A stretch of 18,219 nucleotides of DNA from Hepatocystis sp. ex Piliocolobus tephrosceles (GCA_902459845.2 CABPSV020000360.1:1-18219), one strand, 5' to 3'. Numbered from the stretch's first letter, positions 1 through 9,490 are shown. Notes: generated from the sequence alone by a model not told the origin. A program made the numbers and translations.

Positions 1-40
<40 letters not shown>
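1..40. repeat. poly(A) tract at the left edge
   Basis: An uninterrupted run of 40 A opens the window. Similar runs of 28-51 A or T occur at 178-209, 3622-3653, 5100-5134, 6887-6914, 7308-7353, 14718-14747, 16729-16761 and 17815-17865. All lie outside coding sequence: between genes or in the OLA1 introns. Their exact lengths are the least reliable part of the sequence. Confidence 0.9.
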
Positions 41-42
<2 letters not shown>

Positions 43-174
43 TTTCATGTGATAATAGTCGTGCATATCTATTTGAACTAAAAAAAAAAAAAAAACAAAA
101 AAGGAAAAAATCAAATTTCAGCTTCACCAGGAAGCCAATCTTATAAATATATACCATACTTTGCCTTTGCCTTT

Positions 175-216
<42 letters not shown>

Positions 217-311
217 TTATATAGATATATGTATATAACATATATAATATATGTATTAAATAAATATAATTTTGTAATGTAAATTCTTTGAAAAAAAAAG
301 TTAAATACATA

Positions 312-342
<31 letters not shown>

Positions 343-461
343 ATATGTATATATGTATATATTTTTTCACATTACCGTGAACAGGTAAAAAAAGAAAAAA
401 TATTGTTATACGTAACAAGTACTTTGTAATTCCAAAACAGTTTTACAACGCATAAAAGTAA

Positions 462-496
<35 letters not shown>

Positions 497-567
497 CACA
501 TATACATAGTAGGTCCTATTACCAAAAGGCTGTGCACTTCACACGAGCTGTATGATTAATTCGAAAA
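41..567. other. Region upstream of UTP7 (putative 5' UTR and promoter)
   Basis: This is non-coding, A+T-rich DNA with a poly(T) run (178-209), TATATG-type repeats (about 307-362) and an (AT)n run (about 466-494). A patch of normal complexity lies at about 108-177 and includes a short CTTTGC repeat; I cannot assign it to a gene. A GTGCAC palindrome sits at 531-536. A short upstream ORF beginning at 552 overlaps the UTP7 start codon out of frame. No TATA-type promoter can be singled out in such A+T-rich DNA. Confidence 0.6.
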
Positions 568-587
568 ATGCAAAATTCGAGTGCTGA
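552..587 (+). promoter_or_regulatory. Upstream ORF overlapping the UTP7 start
   Basis: An ATG at 552-554 opens an 11-codon reading frame that stops at TGA 585-587. It is in a different frame from UTP7 and overlaps its ATG at 568. If the 5' UTR includes it, scanning ribosomes would meet this ATG first, which could lower UTP7 translation. Whether it is in the mRNA is inferred, not shown. Confidence 0.35.
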
Positions 588-2685
588 CGAAAAAACCAAT
601 AATGAAGACTCTCATTTGAGTAGAATTGAAGAACAAGTTAAAAGTCGTATATGGCAAATAAAAAAAAAAGTCTTGCAAGAAAATCGAAATAATTTATATA
701 ATAATAATGTATTAGATATATATGAAGGCACATTACCTAGTAGTAACTTACCAAAGATAAACAAAATAAAAAGTAAAAAATTAAAAAATAAATTAGAGAA
801 AGATGTACATTTTGCAACTTTATCAAAAAAAAAGATTATTGAACACAACAAATTTCAGTTTGTTAAAGAAGGGTATATAAAAGTTAATGCCAGAAATAAC
901 AATGACAATATTCATAAAGTGATAATAAAGCAACAAAAAAATACAGAAGTTACAAAAAATAAGAAAAGAAAAATTTCAAATGAAAATGTGATTGGGGATG
1001 TGATTAAAAGTGAGAGTGATAATGAGAGTGATAATGAGAGTGATAATGAGAGTGATAATAAGAGTAATGGTAAGAGTGACGGTAATAATAAGGGCCTGAG
1101 TGATGGTAATAATAAGGACCTGAGTGATGGTAATAATAAGGACCTGAGTGACGATACAAACAATACCGAACAAAAAAACGAACCAAATCTTACCATACAA
1201 AACAGTTATCAATTAATGACAAAGCCAGTTCGCTATAACATAAGTCAAAAACAAATTTATGACAGTGCTGATGTAGGAACTCAACAAAAAGTATTAGATT
1301 TAAATTTAAACTTAGGACCCTATACATGTACATATTCAAGAAACGGAAAATATTTATTAGCAACAGGTAAAAAGGGTCATATAACATTAATAAATACACA
1401 TAATTTAGAATCCTTGTGTGAATTAGACCTAGATGAAACAGTAAGATGTAATACTATATTACATAATCATAAATTGTTTGCAGTAGCACAAAAAAAATAT
1501 ATATATTTATATGATAACACAGGAATGGAAATAAATTGCATAAAAGATATTTTATATACATATCAATTAGAATTTTTACCATATCATTTTTTATTAACTT
1601 CTATTGGTGAGTTTGGAGAATTAACGTATCAGGATATATCTATGGGTACAATTGTAACAAGAAAAAAAACAAAAAGAGGTGTTTGTAATATTATGAAACA
1701 AAATAAAAAAAATGCTTTAATTTATTTAGGTCATAAAAATGGTCATGTAACAATGTGGTCTCCAAATGTAGACAAACCATTATGTGATATTTTTTGTCAT
1801 TATACACCTATATCTGCTATAAATGCACATGATAACTATTTAATAACTTCTTCAGTGGATTGTACTTATAAATTATGGGACATAAGAAAACTAAAATATA
1901 TAAAATCATATCGTTCACATAATATAATTAAAAATATAGACGTAAGTGATACCTCTATTGTTGCTTTTACTATGAACAGTCATTTTAGAACTTATAAAAA
2001 TTTTTTTATATCACCAGAATTATATTTAACACATAATACGCATGGAGATCCTTTTAATTCTGTTGCTTTTCAACCATATGAAGATATATGTTGTGCAGGT
2101 TTAGAACATTCTATTAAAACTTTTTTAGTACCTGGAGCAGGACTAGCTAACATAGATACTTTTATTAACAATCCTTATGAGCATAAAAAACAAGTACGAG
2201 AAAATGAAGTTAAACGTTTACTTGATAAATTACCTCCAGACACTATTACATTTAATAAAAACGAGTTGGGAAAACTTTATCCTTACAAACATAAACGATA
2301 TAATTACCGTTATCATAATACTGGTATTAACAAATACACTAAAAAAAAAAACGTTAATTTTAATTACGAAACCAATGATGATGATAATGTTAGTAGTGAT
2401 GATAATGTCACTAACAATTATAATGCTAGTAAGGATGATAATGTTAATAATGATTATAATTTTAGTAAGGATGATAATTTTAGTAATGATTATAATTTTA
2501 GTAAGGATAATAATGTTAGTAATGATGATAATGTTAGTAATGATGATAATGTTAGTAATGATGATAATGTTAGTAATGATGATAATGTTAGTAAGGATAA
2601 AAAAAATGAAAAATCAGAAAAGAAACCCATAAAGAACAAAAATAAAAAAAACAATCCACATAAAAATAATAATGTTTCAAAGTAA
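568..2685 (+). CDS. UTP7: UTP7/WDR46 (BING4) small-subunit processome WD40 protein
   Basis: A 705-aa protein in a single exon. Yeast Utp7 and human WDR46 are nucleolar components of the SSU processome, needed for early 18S pre-rRNA cleavage. From about residue 240 a WD40 propeller is visible: repeats built around GKYLLATGKKGHITL, YLGHKNGHVTMWSP and SSVDCTYKLWDIRKL. It is followed at about 482-565 by the diagnostic BING4CT block: LTHNTHGDPFNSVAFQPYED, then LVPGAGLANIDTFINNPYEH, then a VKRLLDKLPPDTI motif. The conserved core is flanked by Plasmodium-type inserts: an N-terminal SDNE and LSDGNNKD repeat (about 148-195) and an Asp/Asn/Val/Ser hexapeptide array (about 604-678) before a basic Lys/Asn tail. 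The family identity is strong because both the propeller and BING4CT match. The start at 568 is the first in-frame ATG and has an A-rich context. Confidence 0.93.
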   Translation: MQNSSADEKTNNEDSHLSRIEEQVKSRIWQIKKKVLQENRNNLYNNNVLDIYEGTLPSSNLPKINKIKSKKLKNKLEKDVHFATLSKKKIIEHNKFQFVKEGYIKVNARNNNDNIHKVIIKQQKNTEVTKNKKRKISNENVIGDVIKSESDNESDNESDNESDNKSNGKSDGNNKGLSDGNNKDLSDGNNKDLSDDTNNTEQKNEPNLTIQNSYQLMTKPVRYNISQKQIYDSADVGTQQKVLDLNLNLGPYTCTYSRNGKYLLATGKKGHITLINTHNLESLCELDLDETVRCNTILHNHKLFAVAQKKYIYLYDNTGMEINCIKDILYTYQLEFLPYHFLLTSIGEFGELTYQDISMGTIVTRKKTKRGVCNIMKQNKKNALIYLGHKNGHVTMWSPNVDKPLCDIFCHYTPISAINAHDNYLITSSVDCTYKLWDIRKLKYIKSYRSHNIIKNIDVSDTSIVAFTMNSHFRTYKNFFISPELYLTHNTHGDPFNSVAFQPYEDICCAGLEHSIKTFLVPGAGLANIDTFINNPYEHKKQVRENEVKRLLDKLPPDTITFNKNELGKLYPYKHKRYNYRYHNTGINKYTKKKNVNFNYETNDDDNVSSDDNVTNNYNASKDDNVNNDYNFSKDDNFSNDYNFSKDNNVSNDDNVSNDDNVSNDDNVSNDDNVSKDKKNEKSEKKPIKNKNKKNNPHKNNNVSK
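1009..1150 (+). repeat. Coding microsatellites in the UTP7 N-terminal region
   Basis: A 12-nt unit (GAGAGTGATAAT, encoding ESDN) runs from about 1011 to 1066. It is followed by three copies of a 24-nt unit encoding LSDGNNKD/G (about 1078-1150). Both unit lengths are multiples of three, so copy-number change keeps the frame. This is a hydrophilic, probably disordered linker ahead of the WD40 domain. Confidence 0.85.
2377..2600 (+). repeat. 18-nt coding tandem array near the UTP7 C-terminus
   Basis: About twelve copies of an 18-nt unit (AATGATGATAATGTTAGT and variants) encode NDDNVS, with KDDNVN and NDYNFS variants. The last four copies (about 2520-2591) are nearly identical at the DNA level, which suggests recent expansion. 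The earlier copies have diverged. The array lies outside the conserved BING4CT domain. Confidence 0.88.
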
Positions 2686-2784
2686 GGATTAGTCCAAAAT
2701 AGTGAGTAGGGTGAGCAGATTGAAGGAAAAAACATTTTAACACGCTTTTATGGTAAAAGCGGGATCAGAACAAAGTAGGAGCAG

Positions 2785-2826
<42 letters not shown>

Positions 2827-3618
2827 GAGGAACAGTTATGTATGGAAACAGCTATATATGGGAACAGCTATATATGTATCGTACATGTTTTATAAACAAA
2901 ATTTTTACTGTTTTGTACATATTATAGTTATTTATTATGAACGTACATAACAATATGTATACTTATGCATAACAAAATAAACAAATAGATAGATTAATAG
3001 CAAGTATTTGCGACGTTGCATTTTGCTTCATCTCGAAAGTTTGACACACATAATGTATATAATCTTTACTTATACTTATTTTTGTTTGTCCGTTCGTTCA
3101 TTTTTGTTTTTTTTTTTTTTGTTTTTTTATTTCATCTATTTATTTCATCTATTTATTTCATCTATTTATTTTTATTTTTTTTTTTTTTCCCTTTAATACA
3201 TTTTTATAATTAACTTTTTTTTAATTTACTTTTAATTTGTTTTAAATTTTATGCATTTTTAGTTAACATTTTTAGTAAACATTTTTAGTAAACATTTTTA
3301 TGCATGTTTATTCTATTTTTCTGTATTTTGGCAGTTACCACATTAGTGCTTACCATTTAAAAAAAAAAAAAAAACTCATACATATATATATAGCCACTAA
3401 TAAAAATAAATTACCTCTATTCATGTATGTAACTATACGAAGGATATATATATATTCCAATTTTAAAATAAAAAAAATTAATAAATAAGAAAATGCGTGA
3501 ATAAGTGAATGAATGAAAGTAAAACACTGTAACGGTACATATAAATATGTAAATATACTATCAAGAATAATTTTACATTGTTTTACTTTCTCCTTCAAAC
3601 AAATATATAAACTGCTAT

Positions 3619-3656
<38 letters not shown>

Positions 3657-3824
3657 AATGCAAAACTTCAAAAATAGTATATATAATAAAAAAAAATGAA
3701 CTAACATACCTTATATAAGAACCGCCGAAAAGTTAATCATAAAAAAGAAAGAAAAATCAAATAAAATAATAATAGTTAGAAAAATAACAACGTTTGTATT
3801 ATAAATAGTATAAAAGGACAAAAA
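2686..3824. other. Intergenic region between UTP7 and CWC15
   Basis: About 1.1 kb of non-coding DNA between two genes on the same strand. It contains (AT)n at 2786-2824 and a short GGAACAGCTATATATG-type duplication (about 2827-2876). It also has three copies of TTCATCTATTTA (3131-3169), three copies of an AACATTTTTAGT(A) unit (about 3264-3300) and poly(A) at 3622-3653. The short ORFs here are repeat-driven. It should hold the UTP7 3' end and the CWC15 promoter; I see no RNA gene. Confidence 0.6.
2786..2824. repeat. (AT)n microsatellite
   Basis: An uninterrupted TA dinucleotide run of about 39 nt in the putative UTP7 3' region. It is flanked on the right by a short GGAACAGNTATATATG direct repeat. 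Confidence 0.9.
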
Positions 3825-5073
3825 ATGACAACAGCACACAGGCCAACATGGTATAACGCCATTGGAGGAGAAAATCAAGGTAAACGATATAAATGGACAA
3901 TATCAACAAAAACAAAAAAAACAAAAACACAAAAAAACAAAAAAACAAAAAAACAAAAGAACGAAAAAACAAAAGAACAAAAAAACAAAAAAACGGAAAA
4001 ACGAAAAAACGAAAAAACGAAAAAACAAAAAAACAAAAGAACGAAAAAACAAAAAAACGAAAAAACGAAAAAACGAAAAAACAAAAAAACAAAAGAACGA
4101 AAAAACGAAAAAACAAAAAAACAAAAGAACGAACGCAATACTGTTTACATGTTTGCATCGTATATATAAAAGTATACATACACACAGACTAATTAAATAG
4201 CGTAAAAGTGTGTTTGAGCTTGCTTCATATATGTACATATTTATTTCGTCCAATTTTTATATTTCCTATTCAGGTGGGAATAGAAAAGTTAGTCAGACTG
4301 CTAAAGTATGTAGTAGAGACTTACCTGGTCATACTAAAATGAAAACAAGAGACCTAAGCGAGTATATATTCGACAAAGAAGTAATTAAAAATAATCTTAT
4401 ACAGTTAGAGAATAATAACACCAGTAGTAATAGTAGTAGTAATAATAATAATAAACTACTAGCTATTGAAAACTTAAAAAAATTAACGAAACATAATTAC
4501 GAAAATCTTTTCCCTGAAGATGAAGATGATGATATAGAGGACGATTGGAAAAGTCATAATAAAATAAAGTCTAAAAAAAAAAAAAGAAAAAAAAATATAA
4601 ATACTAACAAAACAAACAGTAATAAAAATAAAAACGAACAAAATAAATCCGGTTTTCATTCAGCCAACGATAATAAAGATGACGTATCAGAACCTGAGTC
4701 TGATGACGATAACAGTGACAGTGACGATATGTCCGAGTCCGATGAAGATATATCCGAATCCGATGAAGAAGAAAAAGAATTAATGAGAGAACTCGAAATT
4801 TTAAAAAGAGAAAAACTAGAAAAACAAAAAAAGGAAAAAGAAGCACAGGAGTTGATGAAAAACAAAAAAAACAATGTACTTACTAATAACCCATTAATCA
4901 ACTTGGAAGATAGTAGTGAAGATGAATTAAAACAAGCACAAAAAAAAAGAAAGTGGACTGAAGAAACCATATTTAGAAATACTTGTGAGAAAAAAGAAAA
5001 AAAAAATCATTTCATTAATGATACTGTTCGTACAGCTTTTCACCAAAAGTTTTTATTTAAATATATTCATTGA
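3825..5073 (+). CDS. CWC15: CWC15/Cwf15 spliceosome-associated protein (two exons)
   Basis: Exons 3825-3879 and 4274-5073 join to give 284 aa. CWC15 is part of the Prp19/NineTeen-related core of activated spliceosomes and contacts the RNA catalytic centre through its N-terminus. Exon 1 encodes the family's invariant start MTTAHRPTWYNAIGG. It ends CAAG|GTAAAC, and exon 2 begins after TATTCAG|GTGGG, giving a Gly codon split G|GT. Exon 2 continues with the conserved SQTAKVCSRDLPGHTKMKTR. The C-terminal signature is complete: NPLINL (about 224), KRKWTEETIFRN, then HFINDTVRTAFHQKFLFKYIH. Human CWC15 is 229 aa; the extra length is Asn/Ser, Lys and Asp/Ser/Glu low complexity (about residues 75-185), where the human protein also has an acidic stretch. 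Without splicing, neither half makes a full protein. Identity is very secure. Confidence 0.94.
3880..4273 (+). other. CWC15 intron with T-free A-rich minisatellite
   Basis: A 394-nt intron with donor GTAAAC and acceptor TTTCCTATTCAG. From 3904 to 4138 (235 nt) there is no T on the sense strand. The stretch is built mainly of 7-nt units AAAAACA/AAAAACG with AAAAGAACG variants. Lacking T, it has no stop codon in any sense frame, and the antisense reads as Phe-rich ORFs, so all the long ORFs here are artefacts. Reading on from exon 1 without splicing gives a 114-residue product that stops at 4167-4169. Confidence 0.9.
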
Positions 5074-5096
5074 TACGTGGCAACAGCACTAACTTA

Positions 5097-5136
<40 letters not shown>

Positions 5137-5730
5137 AAAATATAATATATATCATTAACAATTAATAAAGCACACATGCACATATATATATATATATATA
5201 TATGTCATCCCACACGAGAAAAGCATAAACAGTAGATTTTATCTTAACATTTTTTTTTTTTTTTTCAATGATTACACAGTTTTATATTTGATTTTTTTGC
5301 TTTAATTTTTTTTTTTTTCAAAGCATATGCATATGTTAAAAAATATAAATACTGTTTTTTTTTTTTTTAAATGATGATCATCTAGCTAAATTTATATAAA
5401 AAGAATATAACGTTATTTTATAAACATTCGGGATTTTTTAAAAACATGCCGTCTTTTTATTAACGTAAAAAAAAAAATACATAAATTACTACTTATTTAT
5501 GAACGTTCAGGATTTTTTTCTTTTTTTTTTTTTGTTTTTTATATAGTATTAACAGAATTAAAAAACTTTCAAAAATAGTGACAACGTACAAATGTGCTGG
5601 TTTATTTATTTGTTTGTTTTTTTTTTTTTATGTTGTAATGACACGCTGCTAATAACGTCATGTGGGTATCGTAGAGAACTAAAATGATAAATATGTATAT
5701 TGCCTTTTTTTTTTTTTGTTTTTTGTTTTT
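5074..5730. other. Convergent 3' region between CWC15 and OLA1
   Basis: About 650 nt that should hold both 3' UTRs. It has poly(A) at 5100-5134, (AT)n at about 5182-5203 and many short T runs. An imperfect direct repeat of about 27 nt lies at 5413-5439 and 5492-5519. The stretch 5637-5690 is slightly richer in G+C. I see no ORF of substance and no RNA gene. Confidence 0.6.
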
Positions 5731-6885
5731 TTATTTCTTTCCAGAAGATGAGACATTAAACTTAAAAAATATAATATCACCATCCTCTACAACATAATCT
5801 TTTCCCTTTTGTAAATATTTACCATTGGCCTTTACTTCGCTTTCTGATTTAAACTCTACTAAGTCAGTGTATTTATAAACTTCAGCACATATAAAACCTT
5901 TTTCAAAATCTGTATGTATCACCCCGGCTGCTTGTGGAGCCTTTGCGCCCTTTCGTATAGTCCAACATTTAACTTCATCTGGGCCACAAGTAAAAAAATG
6001 TATTAAATTAATTTCATAATAACCAGTTTTAATAATTTTATTCAACATACTTTGTTTAATATTATTAGCTTTAAAATATTCTGCTTTTTCTTCTTCCGTC
6101 ATTGATAATATTTTTTGTTCGAAATCAGCACAATATGGTATAATAGTACCTTTATTTTTTTCTTGTACCCAATTATATATTTTTGCTAAATACTTATTTT
6201 TTTGTCTAATAAAATCATGTTCACTCATATTAACTAAATAAACAACTGGTTTTGCAGTTAAAAAATTAAACTCGTTAATAACTTCAATTTCAGAACTTTT
6301 CCAAACTCCATCTTTTATCCATTTATGTTCTTTTAAAAATGATAAAACAGATGTTAATGTATCAAATTCATTTTGTTTTATTTTATCTTTTTTATTTCGA
6401 TTTAATACTTTTGTTATTTCTTCTAAATTTTTTTCACAGTGACTTATATCTTTATATATTAATTCAGAATTTATAATTTCCAAATCTCGAACTGGATCTA
6501 TATTACCCTCGGTATGTATTATATCCTCATTTTCAAAAGCTCTAACAACATGATATATACCATCAACTGCAGCTATATTTGATAAAAAATTATTTCCTAA
6601 TCCTTCTCCTAAATGTGCATTTTTAACTAATCCTGCTATATCAAATATAGAAAGATATGCATGTACAGAACTTTTTGGCTTAAAATGGTCAACTAGCCAA
6701 TCAAAACGTTCATCTTGAACTGTCACTTTTGCTTCATGAGGGTCGATTGTACAAAACGGGTAATTTTCAGCGGGGATGTTTAGTTTCGTTAGGACATTGA
6801 ATGTGGTAGACTTACCTGCGTAATTTTATAAGTGCGTTAACATGTGTGTGATTACAATAATATGGATAGGTCAGGTGTTGTTCAT

Positions 6886-6918
<33 letters not shown>

Positions 6919-7304
6919 ACAGATTGACATTTTGTTCATACAAAATTGCACAATGTAACGAGTACCTATACACACATATAAATATACATATACATATAAA
7001 TATACATATAAATATACATATAAATATACATATAAATATACATATAAATATACATATAAATATACATATAAATACACATATAAATATACATATAAATATA
7101 TATATTTTTTTATTATTCGTACCTACATTAGGCAGACCAACTAAACCCATCTTTAATGTATTCCTTGGTCTAAATAAAACAATTGTATAAAAAATAAAAT
7201 AAAATATTTTTCTTAATATTTATAAGTTGTTATCTTCTTTTTACACTGGCATAATGCCAACATGTACATAAATGTATACGTTAGAATATGTATATATATA
7301 ACAT

Positions 7305-7353
<49 letters not shown>

Positions 7354-7422
7354 CTATTTTTTTATGTTGGTTTACCTTCCCAACAAGATTTTTTGTTCCT
7401 CTTCCTTTTTCTTTGGCGCCAT
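5731..7422 (-). CDS. OLA1: Obg-like ATPase OLA1/YchF (three exons)
   Basis: Exons on the minus strand are 7422-7376, 7169-7123 and 6815-5731 (47+47+1085 nt), giving 392 aa against 396 in human OLA1. Exon 1 starts ATG GCG CCA AAG (MAPKKKEEEQKILLGR) and ends AG|GTAAAC. Exon 2 follows TTTAG and adds PRNTLKMGLVGLPNV. Exon 3 follows CGCAG and completes the P-loop GLPNVGKST (27-35), whose second Gly codon is split. Other landmarks are DIAGLV (G3, 90-95) and NMSE (227-230) in place of the GTPase NKxD. That change is the OLA1/YchF hallmark associated with ATP preference. A TGS domain follows (about 303-387: WTIRKGAKAPQAAGVIHTDF, VEDGDIIFFKF). Family members bind ribosomes and act in translation and stress control. 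The P-loop and initiator Met appear only after splicing, and all phases agree. Confidence 0.95.
6816..7122 (-). other. OLA1 intron 2, splitting the P-loop
   Basis: A 307-nt intron with donor GTACGA and acceptor ATTACGCAG on the minus strand. It holds a run of 28 consecutive T on the plus strand (6887-6914) and a 12-nt tandem array (ACATATAAATAT on the plus strand, about 6973-7100). The array produces ORFs on both strands that are not real. Exon 3 begins GTAAGT directly after the acceptor AG, so a strong donor-like hexamer abuts the 3' splice site. Confidence 0.88.
7170..7375 (-). other. OLA1 intron 1
   Basis: A 206-nt intron with donor GTAAAC and acceptor GTTTTATTTAG on the minus strand. It contains a run of 46 A on the transcript strand (plus-strand T at 7308-7353). 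It separates the basic/acidic N-terminal exon MAPKKKEEEQKILLG from the start of the G domain. The intron is in phase 2 and exons 1 and 2 are both 47 nt. Confidence 0.88.
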
Positions 7423-7642
7423 TTTTTTTAAAACTTGTTTTATAAATTTGTAAAATTAAAAACACTTATTATCCTTGTTTTATTTATTTTTATTTTTAAA
7501 TGATGTTGCTTTTCAGTTTGTATGTATTATATTTGGGTTTTATAAAAAAAAATTCATTACTGTTTTATCAAATAGTTATGTACAAGTGGGTATAATATTA
7601 TATCTATATGTATATGATATATATGTATATATTTTTTTTTTT

Positions 7643-7673
<31 letters not shown>

Positions 7674-7989
7674 TCGATGCCAAAATAGGTTATTTTATTT
7701 TTTTTTTAATTTTTTTTTGCTCATTAACCATGTAATTATATTACATATGTTTTATAAAAAAATAGTAAATACAAATGAACTTATTAAAAAATGTGCCTAT
7801 ATAGGTATGTATACATATATATATACTTTTCTTTGGTGCATTTTTATTTTCTTTTATTATGTGTTACTTCGTCGGTTAAAAGCAATGCTTATATCATCGC
7901 TTATAAAAAAAAAAAAAATAAAATCATAAAAAATAGTAAAATAATAAAATAAATGATCAAATGAATCGTTAAGTGAATTGACGAGTGAA

Positions 7990-8106
7990 CAAGTATAAGA
8001 ACAAGAAAATAACCAAACAAGAAAATAATCAAACAAGTATAAGAACAAGAAAATAACCAAACAAGAAAATAATCAAACAAGAAAATAACCAAACAAGAAA
8101 ATAAAT
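7990..8106 (+). repeat. Minisatellite with 44-nt higher-order unit
   Basis: Two exact-length 44-nt blocks (7990-8033 and 8034-8077) are each made of CAAGTATAAGAA, then CAAGAAAATAACCAAA, then CAAGAAAATAATCAAA. Further 16-nt units follow to about 8106. The plus strand is almost free of T. It lies about 570 nt upstream of the OLA1 start. Confidence 0.85.
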
Positions 8107-8292
8107 AAGTGGATACAATAAAAGGTACTTGTTTATCCAATTTTTGAAAAATATACAAACCTGTACATATACAAAATTGTTAACTAAAATTGAAGCATAA
8201 TAAGCAAGGTTGTAAAATTAAAATTTTGATAAAATATTTTATTGTTTTTTTCCTTGTAAAACCATTCCATACGTGTTTGCATAAATAAATAA

Positions 8293-8323
<31 letters not shown>

Positions 8324-9273
8324 CCTGTATACCGATTTATACAATACATGAATATGAGAGAAAATATATTAACAAAACGTTTAAAATAAAAAAAATAACA
8401 AAAAAAATACCATAAATAATGAATGCTTATTTATACCTAAATAATCTCTTAATATTTTAATCTCTTATCTTTTTATTTTTTTTTTTTTTTTTTTTTTAAT
8501 TTATCAATTGTTAAAATAATCCTGAGGCATATATGTACATGTATATAAGTGAATAATAAAAAATCATGTATATTTGTTACATTATATTTATAAAATTTAT
8601 ATATTTTTTAAATATATATATATAAGCCTCCTTCTATATATATATGAACGTGCGACAATATAAGCGTATGATTATGTGAACACGTAACAACATGAAAACG
8701 TGGCAATATAAACAAGCGCGTAGTTATATATACATATATTTATTTATTTGTTTTTTATTTGTTTTTTGCTTTTTATTTGTTTTTTGCTTTTTATTTGTTT
8801 TTTAATCATTTTAATAGAATATTCATTGATCCGCAATATAATATGTATAATTTAAATTTATTTATTTTTTTAGAATTTTACATTTCGTACGATTTCTATC
8901 ACATGCGCACTATTAGTCAATATATTTTTTCAACCATGTTTTTTTTTTTTTTCTTTCTTTAATTCTCTTAATCTATTCACCTCTACATATTTAACATAGT
9001 TTGTAATTAAGCTCTCTGTCTTTGGAATTTTTTACATACATACATATACATATGTATATATATGCTTAAGTTATTTTCAAGTTAATTATTTACTTTTCAA
9101 TATACTTGAGACATCTTATAATGTCCATTCCGCTTACAAATACATCTAAACTAAAGTTTATCAAACCTAAGCCATATTACTTGATTTAAATTATATTTTT
9201 TCCTGAATAAAGATAAACAACCTACCTTGTTTTATTTTATGTCATTTTTTAATATACTTAAAAGTGTTATTTA

Positions 9274-9275
<2 letters not shown>

Positions 9276-9321
<46 letters not shown>
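9276..9321. repeat. (AT)n microsatellite
   Basis: About 46 nt of uninterrupted AT dinucleotide between OLA1 and BRAP2. A second (TA)n run at 9440-9470 follows a poly(A) stretch (9424-9439). Confidence 0.9.
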
Positions 9322-9324
<3 letters not shown>

Positions 9325-9423
9325 TACTGTAAAAATTTTGTAATGTAAGATTATCCTAAAACAAATGTATTTATAAAAAAGTAATTAGGATTAATTCTGT
9401 TTTTCTTCTTTTTTATTAACCAC

Positions 9424-9471
<48 letters not shown>

Positions 9472-9490
9472 AGGCAAGGAAACTTAAAAG

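Noticed and set aside
3799..4253. Several overlapping ORFs on both strands (Lys/Thr-rich plus, Phe-rich minus)
   Set aside because: They are all products of the T-free heptanucleotide array inside the CWC15 intron; splice sites and the CWC15 N-terminus explain the locus.
5369..5385. Possible C/D-box snoRNA (ATGATGA)
   Set aside because: The motif is part of the palindrome GATGATCATC and no CTGA D-box follows within a reasonable distance on this strand.
5731..6726. OLA1 as a single-exon gene starting at 6726
   Set aside because: That start is GTG and would lack the P-loop; conserved sequence continues upstream to the acceptor at 6816 and into two further exons.
6812..7150. Minus-strand ORF starting MGLVGLPNVG
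   Set aside because: This is OLA1 exon 2 read through into intron 2; the true continuation is exon 3, which completes GKST.
6924..7190. Plus-strand ORF with INIHINIH repeats
   Set aside because: It is created by the 12-nt array in OLA1 intron 2.
7990..8106. CRISPR-like array
   Set aside because: The units are contiguous with no unique spacers, and this is a eukaryotic nuclear sequence; it is a minisatellite.
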